Assembly: GCA_019279435.1 (NCBI GenBank)
Contig: JAAALK010000286.1
Span: forward strand, 27,237,931-27,301,930
From: Zizania palustris
Lineage: Eukaryota; Streptophyta; Magnoliopsida; Poales; Poaceae
Direction: 5' to 3'
Length of the DNA: 64,000 nucleotides
The translations under genes were made by a program, and so were the position numbers. Every line of letters begins with the position of its first letter. Positions within the stretch are counted from its first letter, which is position 1. The notes below the pieces were generated by a model that worked only from the letters and a program-made list of their open reading frames with translations, searched no databases and was not told the DNA's origin. This document shows, one piece after another, positions 51,801 through 62,600 of this stretch.

Positions 51801-54281
51801 CCCAGCCTTCAACAGTTTTTCAACTTCGTCCTTAGCTAGAGCAGCCCTCTCTGCGGACATCTTCCGGAGCCCTTGTCGAACAGGCCGGGCCTTCGGGTTT
51901 ACAAGCAAGCTGTGCTCAATAATATCCCGATCGACTCCGGTGATATCTTCGTCAGACCAAGCGAAGACATCCAAATTTTCTTCTACGACCTTTTCCAAGG
52001 AAGTTGCAACTTCGGGAGGTAAATCTTTACCAAATTGAAAAGTGTATTCTTTACCATCTTTGACAATGACCTTCGTTGCAATCTCTCCTTCGGGACTTGG
52101 TCTTGGAAATGACTTCTTCGAAGCTTCGGAGGAGGCTGAAAAAATTTCTCCATTATCTTGGACACTGTTTACTTGCCTCGGATCAAGAGGAGGACCATGA
52201 CCATATTCTGCCCTTCGAGCTATGGCTTGATCTCCGAAGATTGTCAGAACTCCTGATTGCGTGGGCATCTTCATGCACAAGTAGTTGTGATGCGCCACAG
52301 CTCCGAACTGATTCAACATGCCTCGCCCAAAGATGACATTATAAGCATACGGGGCATCCACCACATCAAAGATAACTTCTTCAGTTCGGGCTAGTAAACC
52401 TTCTCCGAAGGTTACTTCCAGGCCTATCTGGCCGAGTGCATCTAGCGGAGGTCCTGCAAAGCCTTGCAGAGGACGAGCCGCTGGGAGGAGATGCTTCCGG
52501 GAAATGCATAACTGATCGAAGGCTTGTACAAATATGATATCTGCCGAGCTACCTCCGTCAATTAGCACCCTTCGGACTTCTGTCCCTGCAATATCAGCAG
52601 TAATAACCAATGGATCTGCATGCGGGAACTTGATACCAGCTGCATCCTCCGCAGAGAAAGATATTGGAACATGAGACCACTCCGGCATTGCAGCTGCAGA
52701 TGACGAAGTCCCAATGTGGCCTACTTCTCGAACGTACTCTCTTCGCTGTCTCTTGGACATGCTTCCGAGGGTACCTCCTCCGGAGATAGGGAGAACTACT
52801 CTCTTCCCTCTATCTTGCCCTTCTTCTTGCTTCGGAGGTGGCATAACATTGGCCACCGGAGGATGCCTTGCAGCATCAGAATTTTCTATCCGCGCCACAG
52901 CCTGGACCGGCTCCGGGCGCACTGCTGCTGCTGGACTTCGGTCGGTACTACCTCGACCCGAAGTTCTCTCCAAGTATTCTCCCCGAAGGGTAAGAATAGC
53001 CTTGCAGGTGTCAGTTGCATGGCTTCGATTCTCTCCATGAATACAACAAAAAAGGGTCTGGCCCTTGCCAGCCGTTTTCCCTGGCGGCCTCCAACCGCTG
53101 GACTTGTTCCCCGCAGACTGTGGAGCTCTTGGTGCAAACTTCTGCGGGGGTGCAATGTTTAATACTTCAGAGCGAGGGTGCTTTTGCCCTCTTCTTCTAT
53201 CATGTTGCGCTTCGGAGACTGGTTCTTGCGGCTGTGCCGAAGTCTTCACCTCTGCTTTAACTTCTGTCAATACTGTCGAAGTAGCAGTAGTCCTCCGAAG
53301 CCAACCTTCTTCTGACTTCGAGTACTCCTCGAAGTACGACATCAGCTGTGATACTGTGGTGATGCTTTTCCGATGCAGTTTATCCAGAAGGCCTTTATGA
53401 CTGACGCCTTCTCGAGCCGCATCAACCACCGAGGATGTGGACAACCCCCGAATTTGCGACTTCGTGTGAGCGAAGCGCTTGAAGTACTGCCTCAATGTTT
53501 CTCCGGGGAGCTGTTTCACTTGGAAAAGGCTTCCTGTCGACATGGGGGGCACGAAGGTGCCCTGAAAGTTACTTATAAACTTCCTCTTCAACTGTGACCA
53601 CGAAGCGATTGATCCTGGCTTTAAAGACCAGAACCATCTCAACGCCACTCCTTGAAGGGCTAACGGGAAGCACTTCGCCATAGTTTCCCTGTCTCCGCCA
53701 CTAGCCTCAATTGCTAGGGCATAAGAACGCGCAAACTCACTGGGATCTTCGTCTCCGGCATACTTGCAAAGCTTCGAAGCTTTGAACTTCGGATCGAAGC
53801 GAACCTTCTGAAGCTCGGGATGCAACGGAGATTCATTGTCGTAAGAGGCGTTCTCTGGGGCTTCGGGATAATCAAGATCGTCGTCTTCGTGCACTTCGGG
53901 GATAGCTGGGGTGGCTTGAGGGCGAAGCCTGTTCGCAGCTTCTTGTCGCCACCTCGCTACCTCGGCTTGAAGATTGGCCATTTGAGTGGCCATGTCTCCA
54001 AGGCTATCTTCATCTCCTCCGGAAGGACCTTCCGGGTCTTGAGAACTGATGTGATCAGTTCGAATCGGAATGGAGGGTGGCAGAGTGGCTCCAGGCGGTC
54101 GAAGTGTGGAAGGGGTTGGCGGAGAGGTTTCGTATCCTCGAGGGATAGAAGCCCCTTGCGGAGTTTGAGGTGGAGGGATAGTCGAAGACCCTCCGACTTC
54201 GACTGTGTCGAAGGGTATCTCTCCGGAGATCCGAGAAGACCTCCGAGTGGGATTGCGAGGTGCGCTCCGCTTAGGAGGCAT
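48885..54281 (-). CDS. gag-pol: Element D gag-pol polyprotein, intact, with two RNase H domains
   Basis: 1798 codons without a stop, starting MPPKRSAPRNPTRRSSRISG 43 bp after the primer site. Gag capsid is about residues 150-330, with a CCIHGENRSHATDTC knuckle-like motif at 412-426. Protease DGGS is at 575-578. Reverse transcriptase is about 850-1020, with YMDD at 954-957 and MPFGLRNAGATF. The gypsy RNase H is about 1085-1220. A second, archaeal-type RNase H is about 1236-1360, with acidic residues D1242, E1280, D1304 and D1354. Integrase has zinc ligands H1459, H1466, C1497 and C1500 and catalytic D1529, D1589 and E1625 (36 apart), and a C-terminal KWEGPY segment near 1760. The dual RNase H is a hallmark of the Tat lineage. 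All catalytic residues are present, so it could be a functional protein. Confidence 0.96.
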   Translation of the reverse strand: MPPKRSAPRNPTRRSSRISGEIPFDTVEVGGSSTIPPPQTPQGASIPRGYETSPPTPSTLRPPGATLPPSIPIRTDHISSQDPEGPSGGDEDSLGDMATQMANLQAEVARWRQEAANRLRPQATPAIPEVHEDDDLDYPEAPENASYDNESPLHPELQKVRFDPKFKASKLCKYAGDEDPSEFARSYALAIEASGGDRETMAKCFPLALQGVALRWFWSLKPGSIASWSQLKRKFISNFQGTFVPPMSTGSLFQVKQLPGETLRQYFKRFAHTKSQIRGLSTSSVVDAAREGVSHKGLLDKLHRKSITTVSQLMSYFEEYSKSEEGWLRRTTATSTVLTEVKAEVKTSAQPQEPVSEAQHDRRRGQKHPRSEVLNIAPPQKFAPRAPQSAGNKSSGWRPPGKTAGKGQTLFCCIHGENRSHATDTCKAILTLRGEYLERTSGRGSTDRSPAAAVRPEPVQAVARIENSDAARHPPVANVMPPPKQEEGQDRGKRVVLPISGGGTLGSMSKRQRREYVREVGHIGTSSSAAAMPEWSHVPISFSAEDAAGIKFPHADPLVITADIAGTEVRRVLIDGGSSADIIFVQAFDQLCISRKHLLPAARPLQGFAGPPLDALGQIGLEVTFGEGLLARTEEVIFDVVDAPYAYNVIFGRGMLNQFGAVAHHNYLCMKMPTQSGVLTIFGDQAIARRAEYGHGPPLDPRQVNSVQDNGEIFSASSEASKKSFPRPSPEGEIATKVIVKDGKEYTFQFGKDLPPEVATSLEKVVEENLDVFAWSDEDITGVDRDIIEHSLLVNPKARPVRQGLRKMSAERAALAKDEVEKLLKAGIIREVAHTEWLANPVFVRKKSSGKWRMCIDFTSLNKACPRDPYPMPRIDQLVDSTAGSELLSFLDAYSGYHQIWLKREDEIKTSFVTPSGVFCYVRMPFGLRNAGATFSRLVAKALGHQLGRNVEAYMDDIVIKSALKHQHSLDLAETFNSLRACGIRLNPEKCIFGAKAGKLLGYLVSSRGIEASPTQITALQKMAPPENLKQVQKLTGRLAALSRFLSRSAERSLPIFKALKGSEDFAWTPECQKSFDDIKDYLSNLATLTVPIADETLLLYLAATGSAVSAVLVREADINGKLVQNPVYFVSEALSGAKTRYSELEKFVYALIMASRKLRHYFLAHNVIVPTSYPLGDMLRSKDSTGRIGKWAVELAPFGISFLARTAIKSQVLADFVAEWTPPAKLTPEKSNDGVWTIYSDGAFQASGAGIGAVLISPSGQKAMYSARLNFKSTNNIAEYEGILLGLRKTRALGATRIIIKTDSQIVAGHVDKSFQVRHPQLAKYLEEIRKIEAHLKGISIRSIPRAENVQADILAKAAAGAVDVPDEAFYEELNIPSVPQVTSAEILCISSADWNDLIIELLQGGTNLPEEPQLSRLKLRARNYQLINGILYKAGVCSPLLRCISQAEGQEILREIHEGLCGSHLAPRALAGKTLRQGLYWPTITADAESLVRTCQGCQWMGRRSHRPPTALQVIAPVWPMARWGMDLIGPFPLAKGNLKFAVVAIEYFSKWVEAEPLTAITSNNVQKFFWKNIICRFGVPRYLTVDNGTQFDAEPFRKFCEDLGIQLCFAAVRHPQPNGAVERANGNILSGLNRRIVGLSKGLWTEELPKILWSIRTTQTRSTGFTPFRLLFGDEAMTPTELKGGSFRSTEPNIEEERQASLDLSEETRLRAVANLSKYHQQTKTWYDLKVKLSELRPGHLVLRSIIAPGKLGNKWEGPYLIVRSGRPGSFKLANLEGEELAHTWHAEHLKRYFA

Positions 54282-54323
54282 GATGTAAGAAGTTGGTAGA
54301 GAACGAAGTTTTTTGGACTAGTT

Positions 54324-54341
54324 TCCCCACGGACGGCGCCA
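54324..54341 (-). other. Primer binding site of D
   Basis: Reverse complement of TGGCGCCGTCCGTGGGGA, two bases from the LTR, identical to C's site. It marks 54344-54838 as the 5' LTR of D. Confidence 0.8.
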
Positions 54342-54343
54342 AC

Positions 54344-54838
54344 TGTTGGCGTAAAAGATTACGCTAACAGGTTTCTGTAGAAAAGAAACTAACAAACGAA
54401 GTGTTTGCGAAACAAACTGTTCTAAGCCTCCGAAAGGATAATAACTTAGAATAGTTCGAAAGTGTGTACTGGATCACTTGTAATCGGTCCTTCTTACAGG
54501 GTGAAATGGGGGGTATTTATAGGCCTAAACATTAAGGAAAAGACCTATTTACCCCTCTATTACAACCGACATTAAGGAAACTATTCAGTTTCCTTAATAG
54601 GGCTAAAATGGTAAAAGACTAATCTAATAGCATAGAAGATAAGTCTTCCATCTTAGCTGGCAGAAAAGATCTTGAAGAGCTTTGGTTCGAAGACATACTT
54701 CGAACCAGTGCCTGCCTTTGGGCTTCGAACCAGGTTCCGAGCATCTTCGAAGAAGGTCTTCGGACAATCTTCGAACTAGTTGGCTGTCTTTGTGCTGCTT
54801 CGGCAATAACCCCGAAGAGGAGATATTTTCCCCCAACA
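54344..54838 (-). repeat. LTR shared by D (as 5' LTR) and E (as 3' LTR)
   Basis: 495 bp with TGTTGG...CCAACA ends, TATA box TATAAATA (54521-54514, - strand). On its left lies D's primer site and gag. On its right, on the - strand, GAGGGGCTAC precedes it, a polypurine tract belonging to E. So one LTR serves two interiors. Confidence 0.9.
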
Positions 54839-55168
54839 GTAGCCCCTCGAATACGCTTCTCCGTTTGACCTGTAACGTTAGGAGAGCAGTATACGGAAAG
54901 AAAAGATAACCAATCATAGGGGTTATTGGTTTTTATTTTATCTTCGAAATGCATGAAGATATGAACTTCGAGTCAATCATAAGATAATTACTTTTCGAAC
55001 TATCTTAGAACCGACTCAGGAAGTTCGAAAGTCTTTTTAGACTTAGAAAAAATAGCCGTTAGTTTCTGTTTCTAACGGAAGCTATACGAGGCGTTAATTT
55101 CGGAGGAAAATAACAGGCGGGAATGCGAAAGGGCAGAGCCTAAACGGTAACAAACGGAAAGATTAGGC

Positions 55169-55176
55169 TATAAATA
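55169..55176 (+). promoter_or_regulatory. TATA box of the antisense accessory gene in E
   Basis: TATAAATA on the + strand, about 330 bp past the LTR and 128 bp upstream of the ATG at 55297, with a CT-rich leader between. It is opposite in direction to the retrotransposon's own transcription, so it looks like a separate promoter. Confidence 0.6.
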
Positions 55177-55296
55177 AAGAGCCCCAAAACTTACCCGATT
55201 ACCTTTTCACCGCTTCCTCTTAGTCAAAAACTTTTTGAGCCCTTAGAGTTCTTGAGCTCTAGCCTTCGAGTTCTTGAGATCAATTCGGCAATCGCG

Positions 55297-58200
55297 ATGG
55301 TGAAGACCAAGGGATCTGCGCCTCCTTCGGCCTTGGCTCGGCAGCAGGCAGCCGCAGCAGCAGCTGCGGTGACATTGGCGGCGGCACCCTCGACGCAGGC
55401 GACGATTTCCATGACGGTAGGGGGAAGAAATCCCCAAACCGCCGATGACCAAGGTCTGTGCCCTCCATCGACCAAATATTTGGATCAATCCTTTGAATTG
55501 GGGCCTTCGACCTGCAAAAGAGAGTCCTTGGCAATCGCAGCAGGAGGAAATATTGGTGCGGGAGTTATGATTCGGAAACCAGGGAAAGAAGTGATTCCAG
55601 TGCCAAGACCGGAAGAAGTAGTAGTGTTCGAAGCTTTTTTCGAAGCTGGTTTGGGTCTTCCTGCAGTGGACTTTTTGGCAGAGGTACTCGACCTGTTCCA
55701 TATAACCGTCCCCCAACTATCTCCGAATGCGGTAGCTAGATTAGCTATCTTTGAGTGGGCCTTAAGAGCCGAAGGATGTGAAGGAAGGGCGGAAATCTTC
55801 GCTGCATTACATAGAGCAACCTGCCAACCAAAAACCTTCGTAACTCCCGGAGGTGAAAAAGTAGTAACATCTTTTGGCAGTATCAACTTTAGACTTCGGG
55901 ATGAGTATGCCCTTCGCTTTCCTGCTAAAGCCATCAACGCCAGATGGTACACCGACTGGATTTTGAAATGGTTCTATGACGAAGTTGGGGCAAGCAATCC
56001 TTTGGCTGGACCCCTTAGAAAAATCCAATTCCGAAAAGAAGCTTTGGTGCGTCCCGACGAAGGCCAATTCGAAGCCCGTCTGAATCTGCTTGAAAAAGTT
56101 AGCCGAAGGCTCAGTATGCGAGATTTGGCTGAAGAATTCATCGGTCTGCAAATTCCTCCACTGATGGCCAACTGGCCTATTATCTTCGAAGATGACTCCG
56201 AAGGCGGTCTTCGCAGAATTAACTTGACTTCAAGTCCTACAGGTAACTTCGAAAACAACATGCATTAAACATATTTACTTCGAAGAAAAACTGACTTGAA
56301 TTATTTATTTTGTAGAATCTTCAGCCCCTGTTACTTCAGAACAGATTATAAGGGCTTCGGAAAAGATCTTGGGTGCTCCAACTCCGACTGAGAAAGAGTG
56401 GCGAATTAAACTGGTTGGGAGTTGGGAGAGATTTAACAGAGTATGGGGAATGCTGAAACTCACTCCTCCCCCTCTGATGGATTGGGTGCCTCAGGAGAAA
56501 GGCCCCAAGAAAAGAGTAGCTGAGGCCGGAGCTTCAAGCTCCGCAAGGACTCCAGTGAAAAAGGTGGCTCGGAAGCCGAAGAAACTCGCACCTTCGGATC
56601 CTGCTCCTTCAAGCTCAAGAACCTCACTTTCTGGTTCGGAGTCTGGAGATAATGCTGATCAACCAATGACTTCGGTAGTTCAAGAAGATACAACTCAGGA
56701 CGGAGTTCCTGTGAACGAAGGTGGGATCGAAGTCACTATGGCTTTGATTCCTGAAGAAGTAACGAGGACTCCCCAGGACGATGCTCCTGCAGTCCAAGAT
56801 TTAACGGCTGATTCGGATGAGGACTACACTTTTGATCCTCCGATCAGTCCGGTGCTCGATATTCCCGAGAATGTCGAAGGTAAATTTTGCATAATTCTTA
56901 TCAATTTTTGCAAAATTATACAATGTATAATATTTTTGTTTTTTCAGAGCCTCCTGTTGTCGAAGTATCCCTCGAAGATACAATTCAAAGACCTTCGACG
57001 ACTTCGGAGCCACAACCGAGGGTTACTCTACCGGGGCCTGGAAGAGGAAAAAGACACATTGAGCCTCTCCCTGCTCAAGGATCGACTTCATCTGAATCAT
57101 CAGATGAAAGTGAATCGACTGAAGGGGGGCCATCTTCAGAAGTTTCGAGGGCCTCGGAAGAGCCCTCCGGACCCTCGCTAAGCAGAGCTGATCAGAAGGC
57201 TTCAGTAATGCTTCCTCTCATAACTCCATTTTTGGAGGAGAAAACCGGACTTGGGACTTTGGTTAAACCTTTGGGTGAAGCCAGTCGCAAAGTCGGGGAA
57301 ACAGAACTGGTAGCCCGTTTAAGCAGAGTGAAGGGTTCGGAGCTTAACCTTGCTGTGGAAAGAGCAGCTTATCAGGTATAAAGCATCTTCGAACTAAATA
57401 ATGAATTATATATGAATAATTTCTTATTCCAGTTTTTCTTTTTTCTTAGCAAGCAGTCTTAGCCCGCGCTGCAGCTTTATCGAACGAAAACGAAATTGCT
57501 CAACTTCGAGAAGAGAATGAAGCTCTTCAAAGAAATTTAACTTCTCCGAAGGTCGAGTAGCTCAGATGGACAATGTAATATTAGCAGAGCGAAGGGCTAG
57601 GCAAAGCTTGGAGGCTGCGAAGAAAGAGCTCGAAGCAGAAAGAATTGTGCTTCGGGCAGAGATTGAAAGACTGCGGACGGAGGATGCTGCCAAAGGGTCT
57701 AAACTTGTAAAGCTACAAGAAGAAGCTGGCCAACTCCGGACTCAGAAGAATGCTTTGACTACGGAGAATGCTAGAATCTCCGGAGTTTTAGCAGAAACGA
57801 CTTCGGTCAAGGATGCACTTAATGCAGAAAAACTCAAGTCTGAGAAGGTGGCTTCGGAGGTCATCGAACAGATGCTAGGTGTCATGGAGTACTTCGGTAC
57901 TACTGGATCACTACCTTCGGATGACAATGTAACTCTGCTGCGCCGGCTAAAGAGGATCCAAGGAGCAGCGAAGCAAATGAAGACGGCAGGCATGCGTTAT
58001 GGAGAACTCTCCGGACAAGTGTCTGCCCTTGGAATACTTCGTTACTACGAGGATTTGGGCCGAACAATTACTCCGAGCGCAGAGGGCTCCATCATCTTCG
58101 ATGACGCGAGACTTTTGACTCCTTCCGAAGGCGTAGCTACTGCTTGGCGAGCCTTCCAGACTTCGTGGAGAGCCGAAGGTCGATCTGCGATTAAGGCTTG

Positions 58201-58840
58201 GATTGATGAAGGCCAACGCCAAAAGCAAGTTCGGAGCCAAGCTTCGAGCAGTCAGCCTCCTCCGAACCCGCAGGTTTAGGATTATTTAGGATTTTTTGAT
58301 TATGTAAAGCTGATGCTTGTAAATATTTATCAATGAAAGTCTTGTTTGTCATATTTTTAGGCTTTGCCTCTTATGGAAGATATCGAAGTGTTAGAGCTTA
58401 ACAGCGAACTTCGCTCACTGTGGAACACCTTCGAACTTCTAAAGAGTTATAAACGTCCTCGATTCCTTATCCCTCGAGATGACTCCGGCGTTATTGCGCC
58501 CGAAGTAATCAAAGACGTATTGTCTTATATTAAAGAGGAAGATAAGGAGATTGACGCAAACACCTCGTCTTCTGAATACACTAATTGGTCCGAAGACGAA
58601 GGTGAAGCCCAAAATAAAAGATCTGAAGATCTTAGAAGCTGGGAGAGAAGCCCCGAGCGACTTCGAACTTGGGCCGAGCTTCAACAAGAACAGAAGGATT
58701 TTAGAGCTTCGAAGGGGAGGAAGAGAGTTAAACGTAAAGTTCTTAGAACTTCCGATGTTGGAACTAGTCGTTCCACCCCTAGCTCTCGGGACCGAAGAGG
58801 TCTCCGATTCCTTCTTGGTATAGATACCAATTTTTCATAA
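55297..58840 (+). pseudogene. Element E antisense accessory gene, five exons, gypsy-type transposon protein (PF04195-like)
   Basis: Transcribed opposite to E's gag-pol. Predicted exons: 55297-56242, 56316-56879, 56948-57375, 57450-58273 and 58361-58840. All introns are GT-AG and short (68-87 bp), with T-rich acceptors, and phases match at every junction. The start MVKTKGSAPPSALARQQAAA follows the TATA box. Exon 1 has a block (VVFEAFFEAGLGLPAVDFLA, LFHITVPQLSPNAVARLAIF) resembling the putative gypsy-type transposon domain Transposase_28. The middle exons are Ser/Pro/acidic, exon 4 is a long coiled coil, and exon 5 is charged (DVLSYIKEEDKEID, ending LGIDTNFS). One defect: a TAG at 57558-57560, with the frame resuming one base off, near 57550. 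If the donor at 58274 is not used, the protein ends after one extra codon. Function unknown. Confidence 0.8.
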
Positions 58841-59210
58841 TGTAATCTGTAAACACATTTGTTTCAATAATGAATGCCGATTTAAAATTGTCTCCATATT
58901 TACTAGCCCCTCTTTGGGTATAAGCAACTTCGAACTGTATTCAAAGATGGTTATGCGCAAAGAAAAAACTTCGGAGTACAATTTTTTGGGGGTTCGGAGC
59001 CCCTCTGTCATTTAAATATCTTTGAAATCTTATGAAATGTCTTCGACTTTTTGCAGTCAGAAGAATGGTAACTTAGTACCTTTGTTTGTTTCATGAAAGA
59101 AATCAATTGAGATAACTTTCAGGACACTTTAGTGCCTTAAAGAATTTGTCACTTTGGACTTATATGAACAGACATTCGAAGCTCATGGCTTAAATGCTGT
59201 TTTGCTTTGG
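58841..59210. other. Spacer between accessory gene 3' end and tandem repeats in E
   Basis: AT-rich. AATAATGAATG near 58866 could be the accessory gene's polyadenylation region. No gene seen. Confidence 0.5.
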
Positions 59211-59397
59211 CCACCTTCGGCTATTTTTGCAGAAGTCTACCAGCCGTAGCTTGGACTTCGCAGAAATTGTAGCCACCTTCGGCTATTTTTTGCAGAAGTC
59301 TACCAGCCGGAGCTTGGACTTCGCAGAATTTGTAGCCACCTTCGGCTATTTTTGCAGAAGTCTACCAGCCGGAGCTTGGACTTCGCAGAATGTGGTA
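59211..59397. repeat. 62-63 bp tandem repeat in element E, three copies
   Basis: Units start CCACCTTCGGCTATTTTTGC at 59211, 59273 and 59336, with very few differences. They occupy the same place as the unrelated 118-bp repeat of element C: between the pol end and the accessory gene end. Confidence 0.92.
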
Positions 59398-59646
59398 TTG
59401 GCTCTTTTACGGATGCCTACAAGGTATCAGCTTGGGCTCCGGATGGATTTCAGCCACCACACCGGAGGCTTCGACTTTATAGGTACGAAGTCCAGAAATA
59501 CAGCCCAGCTTGATGACACTTCCCTCTCGATCGACTTCTGTCCCAGCGCGTCCGCTCGGGAAACTAGGAGTGTCAAGGGGAAGGCAAACAAAAGGGTGTA
59601 TGCTTTATTAATTTAGAGGTGATTACAAGCGAATTACAAGGAGCCC

Positions 59647-62600
59647 CTATGCGAAGTATCGCTTTAGGTGCTCCGCATGCCAAGTATGTGCTAACTCTTC
59701 ACCTTCTAAATTAGCTAATTTAAATGAACCAGGGCGCCCCGAGCGGACGATTAGATATGGACCTTCCCATTTATTGCCTAATTTCCCTGGTGCTATAATG
59801 CTTCGTAGAACAAGATGACCCGGCCTTAACTCGCTGAGCTTAACCTTCGGGTCATACCAAGTCTTCGTCTGCTGATGATACTTTGATAAATTAGCTACAG
59901 CTCGAAGTCTTGTTTCTTCTGACAAATCTAACGAAGCTTGTCTTTCTTCTTCGATGTTGGTTCGGTGCTGCGAAATGAGCCCCCTTTGAGCTCCGTTGGA
60001 GTCATAGCTTCATCTCCGAATAGTAGTCTGAACGGAGTAAAACCTGTGGACCTTGTTTGCGTAGTCCGAATGGACCACAGAATCTTCGGAAGCTCTTCGG
60101 TCCACAATCCCTTTGACAACCCTACTATTCTTCGATTTAGCCCTGATAAGATATTTCCATTGGCTCGCTCAACGGCTCCATTCGACTGAGGATGTCTCAC
60201 TGCAGCAAAACATAGTTGAATGCCTAGGTCTTCGCAAAACTTCCTGAAGGGTTCTGCGTCGAACTGTGTTCCATTATCAACTGTGAGATATCTAGGCACT
60301 CCGAACCGGCAAATAATGTTCTTCCAGAAGAATTTCTGTACATTATTCGAAGTGATAGCTGTTAAGGGCTCTGCTTCCACCCACTTAGAAAAATATTCAA
60401 TGGCTACCACTGCGAACTTCAGATTTCCCTTTGCTAACGGAAAGGGACCAATTAGATCCATACCCCATCTGGCCATAGGCCATACTGGAGCAATGACTTG
60501 AAGAGCTGTTGGTGGGCGATGACTCCGTCGACCCATCCACTGGCATCCTTGACAAGTGCGGACCAAGCTCTCCGCATCAGCTGTTATTGTGGGCCAATAA
60601 AGCCCCTGGCGAAGTGTTTTTCCTGCCAGAGCTCTAGGGCTAAATGACTTCCACAAAGGCCTTCGTGAATTTCTCGAAGAATTTCTTGGCCTTCGGCTTG
60701 AGATATACATCGGAGTAGAGGGGAACATACTCCGGCCTTATATAATATACCGTTGATTAACTGATAGTTTCTTGCTCTGAGTTTTAATCTTGACAATTGG
60801 GGCTCTTCGGGCAAATTTGTTCCTCCTTGCAAGAGTTCTATAATCAAATCTTTCCAATCTGCACTAGAAATGCAGAGAATCTCTGCAGAAGTAACTTGTG
60901 GCACCGAAGGTATATTGAGCTCCTCATAGAAAGCTTCGTCAGGTACATCCACAGCTCCGGCAGCAGCCTTTGCTAAAATGTCCGCTTGCACATTTTCAGC
61001 TCTTGGTATACTCCGAATGGAAATACCCTTGAAATGTGCTTCGATCTTGCGGATTTCTTCCAAGTATTTTGCAAGCTGTGGATGTCGGACTTGAAAACTT
61101 TTGTCTACGTGCCCTGCTACTATTTGAGAATCTGTTTTTATAATTATCCTTGTAGCCCCTAGAGCACGTGTTTTCCGGAGTCCCAATAAAATTCCTTCGT
61201 ACTCCGCTATATTATTGGTAGACTTAAAGTTGAGTCTTGCGGAGTACATTGCTTTTTGTCCTGACGGTGAAATCAATACCGCCCCAATGCCTGCTCCTGA
61301 TGCTTGGAAAGCCCCATCGGAGTAAATAGTCCAAACTCCGTCATTTGATTTCTCCGGAGTCAACTTCGCAGGTGGAGTCCACTCTGCTACGAAGTCTGCT
61401 AGGACTTGAGATTTGATAGCTGTCCTTGCCAGGAAAGATATGCCGAAGGGTGCTAGTTCTACTGCCCACTTTCCAATCCTTCCAGTGGAATCCTTGCTTC
61501 GGAGCATATCTCCTAAGGGATACGAAGTTGGTACAATTACATTATGAGCCAAAAAATAATGTCTTAGTTTCCTCGAAGCCATTATCAGAGCATAAACGAA
61601 CTTTTCAAGTTCGGAGTATCTTGTCTTCGCTCCTGACAATGCTTCAGATACAAATAGACAGGATTTTGGACCAACTTCCCATTGATATCAGCTTCTCTGA
61701 CAAGGACTGCGCTGACAGCTGAGCCTGTAGCTGCAAGATACAGAAGTAGGGTTTCGTCCGCAATAGGCACCGTAAGTGTAGCAAGATTGCTGAGATAATC
61801 TTTAATATCGTCGAAGCTTTTCTGACACTCCGGTGTCCATGCAAAATCTTCGGACCCTTTCAAAGCTTTAAAAATTGGCAAACTCCTCTCCGCAGACCTT
61901 GATAAAAACCTGCTAAGTGCGGCCAGACGTCCAGTCAGCTTTTGCACTTGCTTTAAATTCTCCGGAGGAGCCATCTTCTGCAGCGCAGTTATTTGAGTAG
62001 GGCTAGCTTCAATTCCCCTGCTTGAAACTAAGTACCCTAACAACTTTCCAGCCTTAGCTCTGAATATACATTTTTCGGGGTTAAGACGGATGCCACACGC
62101 CCGAAGGCTATTGAATGTTTCTGCTAAGTCTAGGCTATGTTGGTGCTTTAAAGCACTTTTTATTACAATATCATCCATATAGGCCTCTACATTACGGCCT
62201 AGTTGATGACCTAGAGCCTTAGCAACTAATCTTGAAAAAGTAGCCCCGGCATTTCTTAGGCCGAAGGGCATTCTTACATAGCAGAAGACTCCCGAAGGAG
62301 TTACAAAGCTCGTCTTGATTTCATCTTCGCGCTTCAACCATATTTGATGATAACCGGAATACGCGTCGAGGAAGCTTAGTAACTCCGAACCTGCAGTGGA
62401 GTCAACTAGTTGATCAATTCGGGGCATGGGGTAGGGGTCACGTGGGCACGCTTTATTCAAAGATGTGAAATCAATGCACATGCGCCACTTTCCGGAGGAC
62501 TTTTTCCTGACGAAGACTGGGTTGGCTAACCATTCTGTATGGGCCACTTCCCTGATAATCCCAGCCTTCAACAGTTTTTCAACTTCGTCCTTAGCTAGAG

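Larger units (their letters stand above)
48652..54343 (-). mobile_element. Element D: Tat-type Ty3/gypsy retrotransposon interior, 3' truncated
   Basis: Reads leftwards from the shared LTR: primer site (54341-54324), intact gag-pol (54281-48885), then about 230 bp of 3' interior ending abruptly at 48652 against Helitron sequence. From 48652 to about 53241 it matches 59414-64000 of element E at about 99.7% by hand (about 11 substitutions and three single-base deletions in E). Its accessory gene and 3' LTR are missing. Confidence 0.9.

Noticed and set aside
49192..53597. + strand ORFs within D, and their copies within E (59938-63921)
   Set aside because: They are shadows of the - strand gag-pol; the - strand frame has all catalytic motifs.
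54344..54838. Solo LTR interpretation
   Set aside because: It is bordered by a primer site on one side and a polypurine tract on the other, each belonging to a different interior, so it is a shared LTR.
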